Shown piece after piece: positions 63,974-64,000 of a stretch of DNA of 64,000 nucleotides. Every line of letters begins with the position of its first letter. The stretch's first letter is position 1. The DNA comes from Deltaproteobacteria bacterium (lineage in GTDB: Bacteria; UBA10199; JACPAL01). The translations under genes and the position numbers were made by a program. The notes under the pieces were generated by a model, which was not told the DNA's origin, ran no database searches, and saw only the letters and a program-made list of their open reading frames with translations. The stretch is taken from the NCBI GenBank assembly GCA_016180845.1, contig JACPAK010000002.1:62001-126000 (forward strand), given 5' to 3'.

Positions 63974-64000
63974 ATGATTATATCTACAGCTGTTATGGCA
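63974..64000 (+). CDS. Start of an unidentified gene, partial
   Basis: An ATG at 63974 follows a GAGGAGGGG ribosome binding site and gives MIISTAVMA before the window ends. Too short to identify. Confidence 0.5.

Overview
The window looks like chromosome of a Gram-negative, outer-membrane bacterium of roughly average GC. It carries lipoprotein-processing genes (two lgt-like genes, lspA), many lipobox proteins, an RND-type exporter, a porin-like barrel protein, the MEP-pathway gene ispG, and tightly overlapping operons. The gene content resembles the uncultured lineages usually binned near Deltaproteobacteria. That placement is inference; the sequence contains no rRNA to test it.

Layout. 1-4.7 kb (minus): end of ruvC, yebC, a VapBC-like toxin-antitoxin pair, a double-RDD membrane protein, a glycerophosphodiesterase and rsmE. 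4.7-7.4 kb: three unrecognised membrane proteins with AAAAGTCGAC-type palindromes around the last one. 7.5-10 kb: a second AbrB/PIN pair, a ROK kinase and htpX. 10.1-12.5 kb (minus): an RND/MMPL exporter. 12.6-18.9 kb: a complete trpEGDCFBA operon in which every neighbouring pair overlaps. 19-20.2 kb: two orphan genes. 20.3-23.6 kb: leuS-holA, then rpsT on the other strand. 24-26.6 kb: a tandem pair of paralogous unknown proteins that share an HExRH motif. 26.7-28.2 kb: murJ. 28.2-35 kb (minus): one overlapping operon, lgt-like, lipoprotein, ileS, lspA, lgt-like, CPBP protease, pseudouridine synthase. 35-36.3 kb: an orphan membrane protein and a DUF4258/YgiT toxin-antitoxin-like pair, followed by a 306-base stem-loop-rich stretch. 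36.6-39.4 kb (minus): a lipoprotein metallopeptidase and a receiver-GGDEF protein. 39.5-45.2 kb: TPR protein, patatin, xseA-xseB-ispA, then an alcohol dehydrogenase on the minus strand. 45.3-53.5 kb: tlyA, TPR lipoprotein, LolB-like lipoprotein and a complete peptide ABC importer. 53.5-57.1 kb: secreted proteins including a matrixin-like protease, then ispG. 57.2-59.4 kb: AbrB/nucleotidyltransferase pair and tldD. 59.4-64 kb: barrel protein, tRNA-Leu, a stand-alone receiver, tRNA-Cys embedded antisense in a ComEC-like lipoprotein gene, and a run of exported proteins ending in a partial gene.

The most unusual signal is a family of GC-rich palindromic elements lying inside protein-coding genes without breaking them. 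Copies occur in rsmE (4038-4159), the RND exporter (11218-11303), ileS (31546-31629) and, as a shorter relative, the pseudouridine synthase (28435-28476). An unrelated perfect 28-base palindrome lies inside trpC (16217-16244). In the two most similar copies the bases that differ are paired across the stem, so folding is kept. The rsmE copy is read in a different frame from the other two long copies. This is the behaviour known from Rickettsia palindromic elements, here in an unrelated gene set.

Other points of interest are the HExRH tandem paralogues, three CCG-N5-CGG palindromes spaced about 20 bp apart in a divergent promoter region, promoters placed so close to start codons that the messages may be leaderless, and a hairpin that would bury the murJ ribosome binding site.
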